NCBI GenBank assembly: GCA_049965775.1
Contig: JBMFVX010000068.1
Coordinates: 1-15,427 of the forward strand
Length of the DNA stretch: 15,427 nucleotides
Reading direction: 5' to 3'
Source of the DNA: JABEVB01 sp049965775
GTDB lineage: Bacteria; Planctomycetota; Phycisphaerae; WQYP01
The translations under genes and the position numbers were made by a program. How positions within the stretch are numbered: position 1 is the stretch's first letter; every line of letters begins with the position of its first letter. Below are positions 5,307 through 13,615 of the stretch, piece after piece. The notes beneath the pieces are model-generated. The model saw nothing but the letters and a program-made list of their open reading frames with translations, did not search any database and was not told the DNA's origin.

Positions 5307-6962
5307 TTATTTAGCCGGCCCAAGCGTGGCACCGGCATCCTCTGGTTTGCCGTGCGTGAGCGGCAGAATAATACGGAATGTCGTCCCGCCGCCGACCGTG
5401 GAGTTGGCCTCCACCCTACCGCCGTGCTCGGCGACGATTTTGCGCGTTACAGCCAGCCCTAGGCCGGTGCCGCGCTGCCCTTTGGTGGAGTAAAACGGCT
5501 CAAATATTCGCTTGAGATTTTCCGGCGATATGCCCATACCATTGTCCTGCACTTCTATCACAGCCTGCTGTTCGCTGGTATTGACATCGCATGAGAGCGT
5601 CACAACGCCGCGATCGTTTTCGACTGCGTCCATGGCGTTGGTCAGCAGGTTGAGCACCGCCTGATGCAGCCCATCAGGGTCGGCCGGCACCGGAGGCTGA
5701 TCTTTATTGATTTCGGTCAGCAGCGTGATATGCCTGTCGGCGGCGATGCTCTGCACCAATTCCAGACATTCATTGAGCAGATAGGGCAGGTTGGTTAATT
5801 CATAGTTGGGGCTTCGCGGCTTGCTGTAGGCAAGCATGTTCATGGTAAGCGCCTGTACTTTGTCCAGGTTTCGCTGCAGCACGCCCCAGCCGGTGCGAAT
5901 GTGGTTGAGGTCGCTGCGCTGAATGCCAAGTTCCACGATGTCGGCCCCGCCGCGCATGCCCTGCAGAATATTTTTGATGGAGTGCGAGAGCGAAGCAACC
6001 GTCTGCCCCGCCGCCGCGAGGCGCTCCTGCTGCACGCTTTCCTGATAGAGCCGGGCGATTTCGATGGCAAGGCCGGTCTGCAGCCCGATGGCCGTAAGCA
6101 GGCGAAGCTGATCGGGCGTGTAAGAATAATTGGCCACACTGGAATCTATATGCAGCACGCCCAGGTTCTTTTCGCGCCCCTTGATGGGTACGCATATAGC
6201 GCTGCGAATCGCCAGGTTATGCACCGACTTGCCTTTTTGAAAGCGCTGGTCGGTCATGGCGTTGCTTGAGAGCACGCCTTCGTTTTTGGCCAGCACATGC
6301 CGAATGATAGTTTGGCTGACGGCAATTTTGCCGACCTGTTCTTCGTTGCGGTAACGCACCACCACCGGCACCACCTGCCCGCTGGCATCGTCCAGCAAGC
6401 CGATAAACCCACGATCGGCCCGCAACTGTTCAAACACCAGGTCCATCACCTTGTTGAGCAACTGCACCTGATCGAACACGCTTGCAATGGCCGTGGATAT
6501 CTGCAGCAACACCCGAAAATGCGCCATCGCCACCTGCGACGGCTCGGGCGCAGCGAGCACAACCGAATCGTCATTGCTCGGCACAGTGGACAAAATCGCC
6601 GAATCCGCCGGATTCTGCCCGTCACCCGACGCAATCTCGTCGCTCTCGGCAAGGCTTACGCTGCGGCTTGGCGCACCAAACACCAGCAAGGTTGAACCCA
6701 GCCTTATCTGATCGCCAACCTTAACCTTTGAGCTTTTATTGATGCGCACGCCATTGACAAAAACGCCATTGGCCCCCCCCTCATCAAACAGCACCCAACT
6801 CTTTTCCAACCATTCCAGACGCGCATGGCGACGCGATACCGTCAGGTCTGTCAGGGGCACATGTTCGCTGGCCCGCCCCAGCAAAACCGGTTCGTTCGAC
6901 GCAAAATCAAACTGCCGCCCCTTATCCGGGCCTTGCAACACATATAAAAATAATGCCGGCAC
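5307..6962 (-). CDS. FHA-GAF sensor histidine kinase
   Basis: This 551-residue cytoplasmic signalling protein probably reads a phosphopeptide or small-molecule cue and phosphorylates an unidentified response regulator. Its FHA domain (about 1-98) has LLGR (27-30), SRRHARL (43-49) and GVFVNG (66-71). A variable linker (100-145) leads to a GAF domain (about 150-305) with the family-like RSAICVPI and LGVLHID strands. In the kinase core the putative phospho-acceptor is H327 in SLSHSIKNILQG, the N-box is LLTNAMDAV (439-447), G1 is DNGMGI (473-478), the F-box is FEPFYSTK (487-494) and G2 is GTGLGLAV (498-505). There is no transmembrane segment. The start is a GTG at 6962, chosen because GAGG lies five bases upstream. 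No response-regulator gene is adjacent, so it is an orphan kinase. The H-box has an IKN in place of the usual ELR. Confidence 0.93.
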   Translation of the reverse strand: MPALFLYVLQGPDKGRQFDFASNEPVLLGRASEHVPLTDLTVSRRHARLEWLEKSWVLFDEGGANGVFVNGVRINKSSKVKVGDQIRLGSTLLVFGAPSRSVSLAESDEIASGDGQNPADSAILSTVPSNDDSVVLAAPEPSQVAMAHFRVLLQISTAIASVFDQVQLLNKVMDLVFEQLRADRGFIGLLDDASGQVVPVVVRYRNEEQVGKIAVSQTIIRHVLAKNEGVLSSNAMTDQRFQKGKSVHNLAIRSAICVPIKGREKNLGVLHIDSSVANYSYTPDQLRLLTAIGLQTGLAIEIARLYQESVQQERLAAAGQTVASLSHSIKNILQGMRGGADIVELGIQRSDLNHIRTGWGVLQRNLDKVQALTMNMLAYSKPRSPNYELTNLPYLLNECLELVQSIAADRHITLLTEINKDQPPVPADPDGLHQAVLNLLTNAMDAVENDRGVVTLSCDVNTSEQQAVIEVQDNGMGISPENLKRIFEPFYSTKGQRGTGLGLAVTRKIVAEHGGRVEANSTVGGGTTFRIILPLTHGKPEDAGATLGPAK

Positions 6963-7086
6963 AGTACCTCAATCCAAAACATCAGCGCATCTGCATAACC
7001 GCATTGCATCAGCCCCAAGGCCGGTCGCAACTGCACAGCCGACAGGCACAATGCCGTCATACAGAATATCGCCAGAACCCTTTAGT

Positions 7087-7590
7087 TTACTGTATGGGGC
7101 ACGTCTCAACAATATGCTTGCCCGAATCATGAAACAACTGCCGCAGGCGCCGCACCCGCGCCAGCGCCTGTTCGGCAAGGCTTTCAAACAAATGCCGCAC
7201 TTCACCATGGCGGGCTGCAGGCGCATAACGGGCATAAAAGCTCGCCGTGCGCTTTTCGCTTGCGATGGTGATCTTCATCGCCTCATCGAGCCGCGGTTCG
7301 TCGCGGGCATCCACCAGTCTCGGTCCAACGCATACCATGCTTTTATCGCGGTTATCAAGGTAAAAGCACGCATCCGCGAAAAGCGAACGCAGCAGGTCCT
7401 GCACCATAGCGCGGTGACGGCTCTCTTCCTGGGCCATGGCCTCAAAGCTTGACCGCAACTGTGACTGAGCAGATTTTTCGGCCAAAACAATATACCGGTA
7501 AGCCGCGACGGCCTCGCCATACGCGGCAATCGCCAGGGCTTTGTCGTCCCCCAGGTGGGCAATATCTACATCCGGTACCTTTTTTGCCAT
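7087..7590 (-). CDS. Ferritin-like (rubrerythrin-type) four-helix protein with a degenerate site
   Basis: This protein of 167 residues looks like a four-helix ferritin-like domain. Helix 1 carries E26, helix 2 has the iron-binding ExxH as E56-S-R-H59, and helix 3 has E112. In helix 4 the expected second ExxH appears as A142 and R145, so part of the usual di-iron site seems lost. It may bind a single metal or none, and a peroxide- or iron-related role is only family inference. I took the ATG at 7590; an in-frame TTG at 7644 would add 18 unlikely residues. No Shine-Dalgarno sequence precedes 7590, but an imperfect 14-base palindrome (ACAACTATAATTGT on the plus strand, 7591-7604) adjoins the start and could be an operator. 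It follows atpC by 70 bases and may be cotranscribed with it. Confidence 0.7.
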   Translation of the reverse strand: MAKKVPDVDIAHLGDDKALAIAAYGEAVAAYRYIVLAEKSAQSQLRSSFEAMAQEESRHRAMVQDLLRSLFADACFYLDNRDKSMVCVGPRLVDARDEPRLDEAMKITIASEKRTASFYARYAPAARHGEVRHLFESLAEQALARVRRLRQLFHDSGKHIVETCPIQ

Positions 7591-7660
7591 ACAACTATAA
7601 TTGTAGCACGACTCAAGACGCCGTGGGAGCGAAGCAAAAGCCAAGAGCTTTTTCGGGTAA

Positions 7661-8065
7661 TCAGTTGCCTGACGCTATCGCCTGAATGGCCGCGGCCCGC
7701 GCAATGGCCGTCTGCCGCCGCCGTGCCTGCGATTCGGTTTCGTCGGGCAGAGCCTCGGCCTTGGCCAGCTCTTCGGCGGCAAGCTCGCCGGTAGCATTCG
7801 ATGCCGCAAGTGCATCATCGGTAAGAATGGCCAGGGCGTTGTCTTTCATCTGGGCATAGCCGCCGCTTATTACGAACCGCTCTTCACCCTTGCCCACCAC
7901 ATCCAACTTTAAGATGCCGGGCTTCAGCTTGGCCACCAGGGGCGCATGGCGGTTGAGCACCCCGAGATAGCCATCATCGGCGGGCAAAACCGCAATGGTG
8001 ATTTCACCATCCAAAATGGTTTTTTCAGGCGTCACTACAGATGCTTTAAACGGCGTGTAAGCCAT
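7661..8065 (-). CDS. atpC: ATP synthase F1 subunit epsilon
   Basis: Subunit epsilon belongs to the rotating central stalk of F1Fo-ATP synthase on the cytoplasmic side of the membrane and can inhibit ATP hydrolysis. The 134-residue product is normal for the family. The N-terminal beta-sandwich (about 1-86) has VVTPEKTILDGE (10-21), LPADDGYLGVLNRHAPLVA (27-45) and FVISGGYAQM (64-73). The C-terminal half (88-134) is helical and charged. The ATG is supported by GGAG seven bases upstream, and a strong promoter-like sequence lies at 8092-8120. No other atp gene is near: the gene upstream is the LptD-like protein and the one downstream is ferritin-like, whereas atpC usually follows atpD. Confidence 0.95.
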   Translation of the reverse strand: MAYTPFKASVVTPEKTILDGEITIAVLPADDGYLGVLNRHAPLVAKLKPGILKLDVVGKGEERFVISGGYAQMKDNALAILTDDALAASNATGELAAEELAKAEALPDETESQARRRQTAIARAAAIQAIASGN

Positions 8066-8091
8066 GCGTTTACTCCAAAAATAACCCGCGG

Positions 8092-8120
8092 ATTATAGCC
8101 CGGCGCCCCCGCCCGGCCAA
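8092..8120 (-). promoter_or_regulatory. Promoter of atpC
   Basis: On the minus strand TTGGCC (8115-8120) is followed after exactly 17 bases by a perfect TATAAT (8092-8097). The predicted start is near 8085, about 20 bases before the ATG, leaving room for the GGAG. This suggests that atpC is expressed independently of the LptD gene. Confidence 0.55.
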
Positions 8121-8212
8121 GTTGCCGCCGCTGCACCCACCCAACGGTAACAGCTTGCCCCGCTGCCTGTTTGCAGCGACGCGATCCGGCCATAAACCGT
8201 CGTCGCCGGTCA

Positions 8213-11200
8213 CTACTGCTGCACGGCCTCAAGCGCGGCGGGGCTGGTAATGCCATAGCGGGAAAAGCCCGCGGGCCACAGGCTTATGACAACGCTGGTG
8301 TTGCGAAGGTCCGCATTGTATTCCATCGTCAGGCCGCTGTAAAAATGCGGCAGCCTGCGAACAATCGTCAGAGCCGAGAGAATGTTATGATTAAGGGCAA
8401 AGTCATAGCTCTGCGTAACGGCAAACGAATATTTTTCCGTCAGGCGGTAGTTGACGGTCGCGGTCCATTGGTCCGAGTCAATAGCCTGAACATACCGGTT
8501 GCCCAAAAAGTAGCTCAAATTCGGCGACTGATCCACCACCACGCCGGTATCAAACGCTTCGAGCTGCCGCAGGTCTGTGTTGTAGCTCTCGTCGCCTACA
8601 AAACGCACATTGGCCCCCGCCCGCCATACAAAGTTGGCATTGATGCTGTCGGCAACCTGGCTCAACTCCGGTCGGCTGAAGTCGTAATAACCAATCAGCG
8701 GCTGGCCGTAATCACTGGTGGCAAAAGGCCCGCCGGCATAAATGGGGTTGCCCGCATAATAAGGGCCATAATTGTGATTATTCCAGAACACATCCGCCGA
8801 AACATTCAGCGTAATCCAGTCCACAATGCTGCGCTTGCCCGGTACTCCACGCTTGGTCTGCAACACCTGCCGCAGGGCAAACTGGGCACCGCTGGCATCC
8901 GTAATGCCTTCCACGGAGCGGTCAAACGGCTGCAGATAGCCGCGCTGTACGTTGGCGCCCGATACAAAAACGTCAACTTCCGGCTGCACAATATGCCGCA
9001 GCTTATGCACATCAAAAAAGTTGGAGTGCACATTGTTGTAAACACGCCAGAACGTTGCAGTGGCGCGCGTGCCCGCCGAACCCCACACCCGCGTGGTGCC
9101 CCCGCTGGTTTGATTGTCCGTCACCGGAAAGTCGGTGCTCCAGTAGGTTGCCCGGCCCACCACATACGGCGTAACTTCCAGCGGCCCCATGCGCAGAGGC
9201 ATGTCTAGTTCGTGCCGCGTGTCGAATCGCGCCACATTGCTGGATGTCCAGCCGCGGGCAAGATAGTACGACTCAAATGTCGCGTTCGGATCCATCGCCG
9301 GAAAATTATCCTGAAGGCCGCGCCCGGCGGGCGTATATTGGCTGAAGCGGTCATTCACAAGACCGCCCCGGCTGTCGCTGTAGTAGGTGAAGATGCCAAA
9401 AAGCTTGTCGCCCACACGCCAATATTTTATTTCGGGCGTTTTCTGCACCGAGTACTCATCATCTTCAAGATCGGCATTGGCGACAAAGTTGTTCAGGTTC
9501 CACTTGCCCAGCGCGGTGAAGCCTTCGGTCTGGTGGCGCTGCTCAACATACAGGGATGTCTGCTGCTCAGAAGACGTCTCATACTCCGGATCAAAATACT
9601 GCTCCAGAAAATTGGGGTCTGAAATGTACGAGCCTTCCACCGCCACCGTCCACTGGTCGTTTATTTTCTGCTGGTGCCGCGCGGTAATGTAACCGCGCGT
9701 GCTGCGCACCAGAGGCAGGTTGTCGCGGTCGTTGCCGAGCTGGTCGTTGCCATGATCGTCAATAATAAAGCTGTGCAGCAGCCCGTGGCCATTGAGAATG
9801 TCCCATTTGCTGTTGATGCCGCCGCCAGGCCCGCGCTTCGAGAAATAATCGGCGTTGAGGTCGGCCTGCACTTTTTTGGGGGGCGTGTAACCGATCAGAT
9901 CAAACAAATTCCAGTCGGTTTTAACCGCAGCGCCGTAAATGCCCGAAAAACCGACCGTCGCCGAACGCAGCGGCGTGTTGCTCTGCTGGGTGTTGCCCGC
10001 AAGATACGGCCAGTAAAATACCGGTACGCCATCCACATTCATGGTGGTGTTGCGGGCGGTGTAGTCGTAAACAGCGCCCTGCGACGCCGCGCCCGGCGGC
10101 GTCGGCGCTGAAACATCGCGAATGTGCATCGAGCCGGCGCCGATGTAATAATGCGGCTGATAAAACTCATCGGTAGACAGCTTGACCGACTCCGCCCGGA
10201 AGTCTCCCTGGGCAATCTGCACAATTTTTGCCGCGCGCATGTACAGCGGAGACTTCGCCTTAAGGTCAAACGTGCTTAGCACAGCATCGAGCATAATGGC
10301 CCGATTGGTGGTGAAGTCGTAATACACACGGTCCGCGCGAATGGTTTGATCGCCGCTGGTAATGGTAACGTCGCCCTGCAGATACACGCCCTGCACGGTC
10401 CGCGCAATCGAATGTACCTGCCCCTTTGCCGGCCCCGGCTGCGACGAATTGAGCGGGCTGAACAGCACCGCATCATTGGCCCGCAGTTCAAGGCTCTGGC
10501 CATGAAAGGCTTTGCGCTGGAGGAAAAACTCGCCCTGCACAATTGTGACGCGCTGCTGCCCGATGGTTTGCAGTTGAATCTTATCGCCGGTGGCAAAAAT
10601 CTGCGGCGGCGGCACCCCGGGCCTGTGTTGCACCGGCGAACCGGATGCGACCGCCCCAGGCGTAAAAATCGGCTTGGGCAGCGGTTCAATAACGTTGTTG
10701 GCTCCGCGGGCGATCCAACCTTCGCCAAGGGCCATTTCGGTCTGCTGCACCTCAATTCGAGGAATAGCCGCCACGCCCCGCGGTCGCTCACGCTCTTGTT
10801 TGCGCAAGGCTTCACCGCGAACCACCACTGCATCTAAGGCTTCGTTTTTGGGCACGGGGGCAGCCCCCGTCAGTTCAACCTGTTGAATCACACGCGTTGT
10901 TACCAGAAGCTCTTTGGCCGCGCTTACCGCCCGCCCCAAAAGCCCTTCGCTCACGCGCACATGGCCCGCGAGGTAGATGCTCACATTAAAAATCGGCTCG
11001 CCCCCGCTCGTTGCGGGTTTGAGCCAAACCGCCGCCGAATCCGCACTAAGCTGCCGATAGCCTATGTACAGCGTAACACCGCCTGTAAGCAGCATTTGCT
11101 GCGTACCCGATGGAGTCTGCCAGATAGCGGTATGCGTGGCCGCAACTTTAAGCGGTACATTGATAGCCGTAGATGGCCTTAGAATCGGAAACACCGTCGG

Positions 11201-11305
11201 CGTAATGGGTGCATAACTGGCCCCCTGCAGGTGCAGCAACGGTGCAAAAAGCGGCACGCTTGCAGCCGTCAACGCCACGAGCAACCGACCCCAGCGCCAT
11301 GGCAC
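8213..11305 (-). CDS. LptD-like outer-membrane LPS-assembly protein with OstA domains
   Basis: LptD inserts lipopolysaccharide into the outer membrane; planctomycete homologues are presumed to do similar work, which is inference. From the GTG at 11305 the product has about 1030 residues. Residues 1-32 look like a signal peptide (PWRWGRLL, then a hydrophobic stretch, cleavage after SYA). Two OstA/LptA-like regions follow: one early (LLTGGVTLYI, YRQLSADSAAVWL) and one with VYLQGDVTITSG, QTIRADRVYYD and GDFRAESVKLS. Then comes VPVFYWPYLAG, typical of the LptD periplasm-barrel junction, and about 550 residues of aromatic-rich strands with LRHIVQPEVDVFVSG. The frame stays open upstream to a TTG at 11488, but those 61 residues precede the signal peptide, look non-protein-like, have no ribosome-binding site and overlap a promoter-like sequence. 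It is divergent from metG. Confidence 0.85.
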   Translation of the reverse strand: MPWRWGRLLVALTAASVPLFAPLLHLQGASYAPITPTVFPILRPSTAINVPLKVAATHTAIWQTPSGTQQMLLTGGVTLYIGYRQLSADSAAVWLKPATSGGEPIFNVSIYLAGHVRVSEGLLGRAVSAAKELLVTTRVIQQVELTGAAPVPKNEALDAVVVRGEALRKQERERPRGVAAIPRIEVQQTEMALGEGWIARGANNVIEPLPKPIFTPGAVASGSPVQHRPGVPPPQIFATGDKIQLQTIGQQRVTIVQGEFFLQRKAFHGQSLELRANDAVLFSPLNSSQPGPAKGQVHSIARTVQGVYLQGDVTITSGDQTIRADRVYYDFTTNRAIMLDAVLSTFDLKAKSPLYMRAAKIVQIAQGDFRAESVKLSTDEFYQPHYYIGAGSMHIRDVSAPTPPGAASQGAVYDYTARNTTMNVDGVPVFYWPYLAGNTQQSNTPLRSATVGFSGIYGAAVKTDWNLFDLIGYTPPKKVQADLNADYFSKRGPGGGINSKWDILNGHGLLHSFIIDDHGNDQLGNDRDNLPLVRSTRGYITARHQQKINDQWTVAVEGSYISDPNFLEQYFDPEYETSSEQQTSLYVEQRHQTEGFTALGKWNLNNFVANADLEDDEYSVQKTPEIKYWRVGDKLFGIFTYYSDSRGGLVNDRFSQYTPAGRGLQDNFPAMDPNATFESYYLARGWTSSNVARFDTRHELDMPLRMGPLEVTPYVVGRATYWSTDFPVTDNQTSGGTTRVWGSAGTRATATFWRVYNNVHSNFFDVHKLRHIVQPEVDVFVSGANVQRGYLQPFDRSVEGITDASGAQFALRQVLQTKRGVPGKRSIVDWITLNVSADVFWNNHNYGPYYAGNPIYAGGPFATSDYGQPLIGYYDFSRPELSQVADSINANFVWRAGANVRFVGDESYNTDLRQLEAFDTGVVVDQSPNLSYFLGNRYVQAIDSDQWTATVNYRLTEKYSFAVTQSYDFALNHNILSALTIVRRLPHFYSGLTMEYNADLRNTSVVISLWPAGFSRYGITSPAALEAVQQ

Positions 11306-11424
11306 AACCCCCGGCTTACCGGCGATGGCAGGCTTCGGCCCCTGCGGTGGCGACAACCATTTTTGAGACTCGGTAATCAAGCGGTTTCTCGCAATCAGGC
11401 TTTGCCTGCGTTTCAACTTCGAGG

Positions 11425-11453
11425 ATGATAAGCGCCATGACGCCCGATGAAAA
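11425..11453 (-). promoter_or_regulatory. Possible promoter of the LptD-like gene
   Basis: On the minus strand TTTTCA (11448-11453) and TATCAT (11425-11430) are separated by 17 bases. Transcription from about 11418 would give a 113-base leader to the GTG at 11305. This supports the later start codon. Confidence 0.35.
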
Positions 11454-11491
11454 GCGAATCGCTCCGGTACATTCACCGGCGCGGGCAAGCC

Positions 11492-11521
11492 GTGGCCGGG
11501 AGCGACGCTGTGCGTTACAAT
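11492..11521 (+). promoter_or_regulatory. Possible promoter of metG
   Basis: GTGGCC (11492-11497) and TACAAT (11516-11521) are 18 bases apart, giving a predicted start near 11528 and a leader of about 20 bases. The -35 box is weak. No T-box-like leader, tRNA-like structure or long regulatory RNA fits in the space available. Confidence 0.35.
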
Positions 11522-11548
11522 GCCGCCCCCTGAATAGCTGGAGTTTTC

Positions 11549-13591
11549 ATGTATAGCAAACGCAATTTACTGGTCACCTCGGCACTGCCCTATGCCAACG
11601 GCGACATCCATATCGGCCACCTCGTGGAGTACATTCAAACCGATATCTGGGTGCGCTTTCAGCGGCTGCGGGGCCATAAAGTAACCTACGTGTGCGGCGA
11701 CGACGCCCATGGCACGCCCGTCATGCTCCGCGCCCGGCAGGAAAAACTCGCCCCCGAACAATTCATTGCCCGCATGAACGACGCCCACCGCGCCGACTTC
11801 GCTCTTTTTGACATCGGCTTTAGCCATTACTACTCCACCCACTCGCCTGAAAATCAGGAGTTATGCGGCGATATTTTCGCCAAACTCCAGGCGGCCGGGC
11901 ATATCGCCACGCGCGATGTCGAGCAATACTTCGACCCCGTCGAGGGCATTTTTCTCCCCGACAGGTTCATCCGCGGCACCTGCCCCAACTGCAAATCGCC
12001 CGATCAATACGGCGACTCCTGCGAGGTTTGCGGCAAGCACTATTCCCCAACAGAACTTATTGACCCTCGAAGCGCCGTCAGCGGCAGCAAGCCGGAGCGC
12101 CGCCACAGCCGCCATTTTTTCCTTAAACTCAACAACTTCCGCGATCGCCTGCTGAACCTGCTCAAAAGCGGCTTTGTGGATGAACCCATCGCCAACAAAC
12201 TCCTTGAGTGGTTCAGCGATGAGCTTAAAGATTGGGATATTTCACGCGATGCGCCGTTTTTTGGTTTTGAAATTCCCGGCCATAAGGACAAGTATTTTTA
12301 CAACTGGCTTGACGCGCCTGTCGGCTACCTAGCGGCTGTGGCAAACTTCAGCAAGCTCTCCGCCACCGCCGTTCAAGACCTCTGGCAGGACAGCGACCTT
12401 GAGATTTACCATTTCATCGGCAAAGACATTGTCTATTTTCACGCCCTGTTCTGGCCCGCCATGCTGATGGGAGCCGCTTTGCGCACGCCCACGCGGCTAT
12501 GCGTACACGGGCACCTCACCGTCAACGGCGAAAAAATGTCCAAGAGCCGCGGAACGTTCATCAGCGCCCGCCATTTCGCCCAATACCTGGATGCCCAGCA
12601 TCTTCGCTATTATTTTGCCACCCGGCTCACACCCGGCGCCGCCGATATGGACCTCAACTTTGAAGACTTTACCGCCCGCGTCAACAGCGAACTGGTGGGC
12701 AAGCTCGCCAACCTTATCAGCCGCTGCGCGCCCATGCTTATTCGCCTGCTCGACGGGCAAACCGGCATGCCCGTGGTTGACGCCCTGCCCATGCTCGCCG
12801 AAATTCGCCAAGCCCAGGAAAAAATCGCCGCCCATTACGAGTCGCGCGATTACGCGGCGGCAACGCGGCACATTTGCCAACTTGCTGACCGTGCCAACAA
12901 ATTTGTTGAAGATCAAGCCCCCTGGACCCTCGTCAAAACCGACGCCGAAGCCGCCCGCGGCGTGCTTACCGCAGCGCTCGACGCCGGCCGCATGCTCACG
13001 GTTTACCTCAAGCCTATTCTGCCGCAGTTCGCCCAGCAGGTGGAAAAGTGCCTGAACCTGCCGCCGCAGCAGTGGGCATCAGTCGAAGAATCTATGGAAT
13101 CGCATAAAATAAATCCGTTTGAACATTTAACCCAACGTGTTGATGAAAAGAGGATCGCAACCATGATTGAAGAAAATAAAAATCTCCAGCCAGCCGCCCC
13201 GACTCCGGCGCCCGCCGCTCTCAGCGCCCCCGTGCCCACCCCCGCCGGCGAACCGCTCGCGCCCACCTGCACCATCGAGCAATTTGCCGCCATTGACCTT
13301 CGCGTCGCACGCGTTATAAGCGCGGTGGATGTTGTCGGCACCGATAAAATGCTCCAACTCGAGCTTGATGCCGGCCCCCTGGGCAAGCGCACCGTCTTTG
13401 CCGGCATTAAAAAGGCCGTCAAACCCGAATCGCTGCCGGGCAGGCTGGTCATTTTTTGCGCCAACCTGGCTCCACGAAAAATGAAGTTCGGCACCAGTGA
13501 AGGCATGGTTTTGGCCGCCGGCCCGGGTGGAAGCGACATCTTTCTGCTCGGTGTAGATGCCGCGGCTTCACCCGGCCAGCGCGTGCACTAA
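11549..13591 (+). CDS. metG: Methionyl-tRNA synthetase with C-terminal tRNA-binding domain
   Basis: This enzyme charges tRNA-Met with methionine using ATP, in the cytoplasm. The 680 residues include the class I HIGH motif (HIGH, 21-24, after PYANGD), a zinc knuckle with C145, C148, C158 and C161 in the connecting region, and KMSKS (329-333). An anticodon-binding helical domain follows to about 530. A Pro/Ala-rich linker (PAAPTPAPAALSAPVPTPAG) then joins the C-terminal tRBD/EMAP-like domain (about the last 105 residues, with IDLRVARV, GKRTVFAGI and RKMKFGTSEGMVLAA), which promotes dimerisation and tRNA binding. The ATG has GGAG five bases upstream. It is 24 bases ahead of the next gene and probably cotranscribed with it. 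Length and motifs are complete. Confidence 0.97.
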   Translation: MYSKRNLLVTSALPYANGDIHIGHLVEYIQTDIWVRFQRLRGHKVTYVCGDDAHGTPVMLRARQEKLAPEQFIARMNDAHRADFALFDIGFSHYYSTHSPENQELCGDIFAKLQAAGHIATRDVEQYFDPVEGIFLPDRFIRGTCPNCKSPDQYGDSCEVCGKHYSPTELIDPRSAVSGSKPERRHSRHFFLKLNNFRDRLLNLLKSGFVDEPIANKLLEWFSDELKDWDISRDAPFFGFEIPGHKDKYFYNWLDAPVGYLAAVANFSKLSATAVQDLWQDSDLEIYHFIGKDIVYFHALFWPAMLMGAALRTPTRLCVHGHLTVNGEKMSKSRGTFISARHFAQYLDAQHLRYYFATRLTPGAADMDLNFEDFTARVNSELVGKLANLISRCAPMLIRLLDGQTGMPVVDALPMLAEIRQAQEKIAAHYESRDYAAATRHICQLADRANKFVEDQAPWTLVKTDAEAARGVLTAALDAGRMLTVYLKPILPQFAQQVEKCLNLPPQQWASVEESMESHKINPFEHLTQRVDEKRIATMIEENKNLQPAAPTPAPAALSAPVPTPAGEPLAPTCTIEQFAAIDLRVARVISAVDVVGTDKMLQLELDAGPLGKRTVFAGIKKAVKPESLPGRLVIFCANLAPRKMKFGTSEGMVLAAGPGGSDIFLLGVDAAASPGQRVH

Positions 13592-13615
13592 AAATGCTTC
13601 AGTGGGGACATTGCC

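Noticed and set aside
8171..9208. Plus-strand open frame of 345 codons
   Set aside because: It lies antisense to the LptD-like gene and has the Arg/His/Ala-rich composition of a shadow frame, with no recognisable domain.
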